From Leptodactylus fallax (taxonomy: Eukaryota > Chordata > Amphibia > Anura > Leptodactylidae), in contig CAMRHE010000508.1 in the NCBI GenBank assembly GCA_947044405.1, positions 337,001 to 401,000 on the forward strand: a DNA stretch of 64,000 bases. The letters run 5' to 3'. A program made the translations under genes and the position numbers. The notes beneath the pieces are model-generated. The model was not told the DNA's origin, did not search any database, and saw nothing but the letters and a program-made list of their open reading frames with translations. Every line of letters begins with the position of its first letter. Within the stretch, counting starts at the first letter, position 1. Shown here one piece after another: positions 60,205 to 64,000 of the stretch.

Positions 60205-60316
60205 CACACACTATAGTGTCCAATAATGGCCCCTCCACACACTATAATATCTCCTACTGCCACCACAGAGTATAATATCCCATAGTGGCCCCTTCACACA
60301 GTATAATGTCCCAACT
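60205..60316. repeat. Short 31-bp-type tandem repeat (about 3 units)
   Basis: Units such as 'cactataatatctcctactg' and 'agtataatatcccatagtgg' with 'ccccttcacac' are the same motif as the array at 50435-51412, here with only about three copies. Confidence 0.75.
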
Positions 60317-60469
60317 ATTATTATACTGTACTTATATTATTATATTTGGGGGGTGGAGTTGCTCGGGAGCCCAGGAGAGGTGAGTAACACTGGTTATTAT
60401 GTTTTTCACCTTCCCCAAGCATCCAAACATTATATTCAGGGGTCTGAAGAGACCCCACAGTATAATAAT
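60317..60469. repeat. Internally deleted palindromic module
   Basis: Left 'attattatactgtactt', right 'ctgaagagaccccacagt' then 'ataataat'. One inner arm 'gagaggtgagtaacactgg' is kept. At 153 bp it is a deletion derivative of the 381-bp form. Confidence 0.7.
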
Positions 60470-60899
60470 AGCAGTTTCAGTTCGGACGTATTTGGTTAGT
60501 ACAGAACCACCAGGCGAACCTTGCGAGATGAATCTCATGCGTTCACCCAACAAATACTCTTGCCGTGGGCCTGTGGCCTTACTTACCAATCCCTGCTCCT
60601 GCTCAAGGTCGCCTCTGCTTCTGCCCTCCAGGGGCCCTGTGCGCCCCATATCATGTTGCTGTCAGTGATGTCCTGACACTGTTCAGCGTCAGCAATGTGA
60701 TATGGGACCCCCTGGAGGGCTAAAGGGTAAGCAGAGGTGGCCATGAGTAGGAACAGGGATCGGTAAGTAAATAGGGCCTGTTACCTGCTAGGGTTCCTCC
60801 AGCAGGTAAAGGGCTATTTAAAAAAAAAAAAAAAAAAGCAGCAGAACCCAACAGGCACCCCATAGCAGCCGTAGTGGTAGTTATGCCATTGAACCTAAT

Positions 60900-61686
60900 G
60901 CATCTTTCTGGCCTTCAGTTTTCTCCCACCCCTGGACCAACCCAAGCCTAACAATAAGCACGAGACTTGAATTACAGGCGCTCATTTCCTCAATAAACCA
61001 TTTTATTAGCTCCTCTCTGACCTTTCTATCACCATTGTAGCATGTCAGAAGGGTGAGGTCAGGAGTTTGCAATGTGTAGGGTCGCACAGAGAGGGAGTGA
61101 ATCCTGTAGAAGGTCATATGGCTACCTTGTTGAGCGGTGGTCTTAAAGATGTGTGAAGAAGAGGATAATAAAACGGGATTATTTGTTTGAAGTTGAGAGA
61201 GACACTGTGTGGGAATTGTGCGTATTAGAGTTCTGGGTGGGCTATATCCTGATGTTCAGAGAGGTCCAATTGGGCTTTAGGAATAGATGGCTTGGGTTTG
61301 CTGTTATGGAAAGGGTATAGGCAGGTTCCTTCAATGTCATGTTGAAAGAATGACAATTTACAGAATTTCAAGAAAAATTTGTACAAAACCGTCAATGTGC
61401 CTAACCCACCAGCTGAAAAAGCTGAACTGTCTTCCTAACGTGATCATGAAGGAGAAGTTGTTGTTCTTCTTCCTCTCACAGTTATCCACTCCATTGTGTC
61501 TGTGGTTTTATGTATACAGTAATCATTCACTATATACTGCTGAACAGACTGACGCTCCAGTATATGCAACACTGACACACAATGTGCACTTCACCTTACA
61601 ACCATGACATGAGAAAGGGGGATGTAAGCAATGGGTTACCCTGGTGAAGTTGGGGGTGAGCAGTGGTCTGGTGTGGAGGAACTTAT
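60900..61686. other. Intergenic DNA
   Basis: No gene or repeat recognised. Confidence 0.35.
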
Positions 61687-63165
61687 ATGGTGTCGTTCTT
61701 ACATCTGGGGCCCAGAATAGGATGTTATATGTGTGGTTCTCACATCTGGGGCCCAGCCCAACATGGGATGTTATATGTGTGGTTCTCACTTCTGGGTCCC
61801 AACATAGGGTGTTATATGTGTGGTTCTCACATCGGGGGCTCAACATGGGATGTTATATGTGTGGTTCTCACTTCTGGGTCCCAACATAGGGTGTTATATG
61901 TGTGGTTCTCACATCTGGGGCTCAACATGGGATGTTATATGTTTGGTTCTCACTTCTGGGTCCCAACATGGGATGTTATATGTGTAGTTCTCACTTCTGG
62001 GTCCAAACATAGGATGTTATATGTGTGGTTCTCACATCTGGGGCCCAACATGGGATGTTATATGTATGGTTCTCACATCGGGGGCTCAACATGGGATGTT
62101 ATATGTGTGGTTCTCACTTCTGGGTCCCAACATAGGGTGTTATATGTGTGGTTCTCACATCTGGGGCTCAACATGGGATGTTATATGTGTGGTTCTCACA
62201 TCTGGGGCCCAACATGGGATGTTATATGTATGGTTCTCACATCTGGGGCTCAACATGGGATGTTATATGTGTGGTTCTCACATCTGGGGTCCAACATGGG
62301 ATGTTATATGTCTAGTTCTCACATCTGGGGCCCAGCATGGGATGTTATATGTGTGGTTCTCACATCTGGGGCCCAACATGGGTGTTATATGTGGGTCTCA
62401 CATCGGGGCCACATGGGATGTTATATGTGTGGTTCTCACTTCTGGGTCCCAACATAGGGTGTTATAGTGTGGTTCTCCTCTGGGGCTCAACATGGGATGT
62501 TATATGTGTGGTTCTCGGCCGGACATCTGGGGCCCAACATGGGAGGGGCACAGGGGCCGGGTGTTATATGTGTGGTTCTCACATCTGGGGCCCAGCATGG
62601 GATGTTATATGTGTGGTTCTCACATCTGGGGCCCAACATGGGATGTTATATGTGTGGTTCTCACTTCTGGGTCCCAACATAGGGTGTTATATGTGTGGTT
62701 CTCACATCTGGGGCCCAACATGGGATGTTATATGTGTGGTTCTCACATCTGGGGTCCAACATGGGATGTTATATGTCTAGTTCTCACATCTGGGGCCCAG
62801 CATGGGATGTTATATGTGTGGTTCTCACATCTGGGGCCCAACATGGGATGTTATATGTGTGGTTCTCACTTCTGGGTCCCAACATAGGATGTTATATGTG
62901 TGGTTCTCACATCTGGGGCCCAGCATGGGATGTTATATGTGTGGTTCTCACTTCTGGGTCCCAACATAGGATGTTATATGTGTGGTTCTCACATCTGGGG
63001 CCCAACATAGGATGTTATATGTGTGGTTCTCACATCTGGGGCCCAACATAGGATGTTATATGTGTGGTTCTCACTTCTGGGGCCCAACATAGGATGTTAT
63101 ATGTGTGGTTCTCAAATCTTTGAGCTCAACCTGGGATGTTATATGTGTGGTTCTCACTTCTGACT
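61687..63165. repeat. Minisatellite, 41-bp unit, about 36 copies
   Basis: Unit 'atgggatgttatatgtgtgg' + 'ttctcacatctggggcccaac'. Two main subtypes alternate: 'cacatctggggcccaacatg' and 'cacttctgggtcccaacata'. Three units make 123 bp = 41 codons, so all three plus-strand frames stay open and read the same 41-residue repeat; these frames are artefacts. The pair of variants 'tatgtctagttctcac' and 'ggggcccagcatggg' recurs at about 62290 and 62755. Confidence 0.96.
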
Positions 63166-64000
63166 CTTAAGAAGAGTTAAAATGCTTGTAATGTGCTAGA
63201 AAGTGCTGAGCAACATCTCACAACTACAATTGGCCTGTCCTCGACTCTTATAATCCAAAATAAAGAGCGAGCAATGAAAATAAACAGTGGAGGAGGCAAG
63301 TCCGCATGGAGTCAGTGCGGGGCATCTCTCCTGCATTCTTACACCACAGGTGACACCACTTGTGTATGCTTAATAGCCAGTAATTTACCCCCCAAAGTCG
63401 AGCCCACTGGGAGTCCCACATTCCCTGCCCTGCACTCTCCATCATAATTGTTTTTGTCTACTCCGGGATGTTTGTCATGGACTCGGTACCTGTCTGGGAT
63501 CTTGTTTTTCTGTAGTTGATTGTGCAACTTTATTTTTTTTCCTGAAAGTCTGGCAATGAAATATGGAAAATCTCCATTCACCTTATTTTAGTCTTACATA
63601 TTAATAGAAATGAACTGATGCAACAGGTTCAGGATTTGTAGAAGTTCAAAGGGATTCACATTTTGGGAAATCAATGGTAGTCCAATCAATCAATGGTTTT
63701 GATCTACTTCTCCACGTATAGGCGGGTGTAGCTGGACTGTCCTTACATTATATAGTAATCAGCCGACCTGCCATTCTATTTAATAATGGGGTGGAAAGCA
63801 CTCTGGTTTTTGTGAATGGTTTAGGTCCCAGCAGTCAGACCCTGACCAATCAACAAATTGCCTCCTATACTTTGGATAGGGTGTAACTTTCTTTGACTGG
63901 ACTACGCCTTTAACTGTTCATTGTCAACCTCTGTTTGGATTTTTTTTTTTTTTACTTTGCGTTCACCTTATGATCCTAGGTGGTTGTGGCTGACTCTCAG
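63166..64000. other. Intergenic DNA with one repeat fragment
   Basis: About 63690-63905 has words related to the palindromic anuran repeat ('gtccaatcaatcaatgg' and 'cagaccctgaccaatcaaca'). No gene recognised. Confidence 0.35.

Larger units (their letters stand above)
60092..60891. mobile_element. Non-autonomous hAT-like element (800 bp) with perfect target duplication
   Basis: Starts CAGGGGCGTAACTAG and ends GTAGTTATGCCATTG. The 8-bp duplication 'aacctaat' is identical at 60084-60091 and 60892-60899. The interior carries about three 31-bp-type repeats (60205-60316), a shortened palindromic module (60317-60469) and a poly(A) run at about 60820-60837. No transposase. Confidence 0.88.

Overview
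The window looks like vertebrate nuclear DNA, most likely from a frog (anuran amphibian). It is AT-rich and intron/intergenic-like, with no bacterial gene layout. It is full of repeats I recognise as typical of anuran genomes: TTAAAGGGGTTGTCC foldback elements, 'cagattggtgggggtccgac'-type repeats, hAT-like elements starting CAGGG or CAGTGTCGG, and TAGAGATGAGTGAA-ended MITE-like elements. The frog assignment rests on recall of these repeats, not on a search. I found no host protein-coding gene, tRNA or rRNA gene that I can support. The only convincing intact coding sequences belong to one retrotransposon.

Layout. Bases 1-19.5 kb are mostly unique AT-rich DNA with scattered MITE-like elements (841-1234, 7995-8543, 9980-10452, 14693-15131, 18714-19070), a 97-bp tandem array (2925-3850) and a 29-bp array (4165-4520). 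Bases 19.5-34.7 kb form one large 99-bp minisatellite of about 80 units. It is split by a complete, very young Ty3/gypsy LTR retrotransposon on the minus strand (24787-31968): two 976-bp LTRs, a tRNA primer-binding site, gag, a pol in the -1 frame carrying PR-RT-RNase H-integrase, and a polypurine tract. The insertion carries a 4-bp target duplication (catt) made from the minisatellite itself. Bases 34.9-39.5 kb hold further MITEs and a possible LINE 3' end. Bases 39.5-43 kb are one composite hAT-like element (39532-42956, near-perfect 8-bp target duplication) holding nested palindromic elements and its own 31/33-bp minisatellite. Bases 43-64 kb carry more MITEs, a 49-bp array (47710-49750), a second transposon-borne 31-bp array (50435-51412), foldback elements, a Tc1-like transposase relic (59719-60091) next to an 800-bp hAT-like element with a perfect 8-bp duplication (60092-60891), and a 41-bp array (61687-63165).

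Function. Only the retrotransposon can be read as a working system. Its LTR carries a TATA-like promoter. Gag ends in a CCHC zinc knuckle, and pol is probably reached by -1 frameshifting at GTTAAAC just before the gag stop. Pol retains every catalytic residue I could check. The rest is repeat biology: tandem arrays make up roughly a quarter of the window. The clearest unusual pattern is that 31-33-bp arrays recur inside hAT-like elements beside the same palindromic module, and that one core with ACTCACC/GGTGAGT arms recurs inside elements with different termini. Long open reading frames over the 99-bp and 41-bp arrays are artefacts of repeat length.
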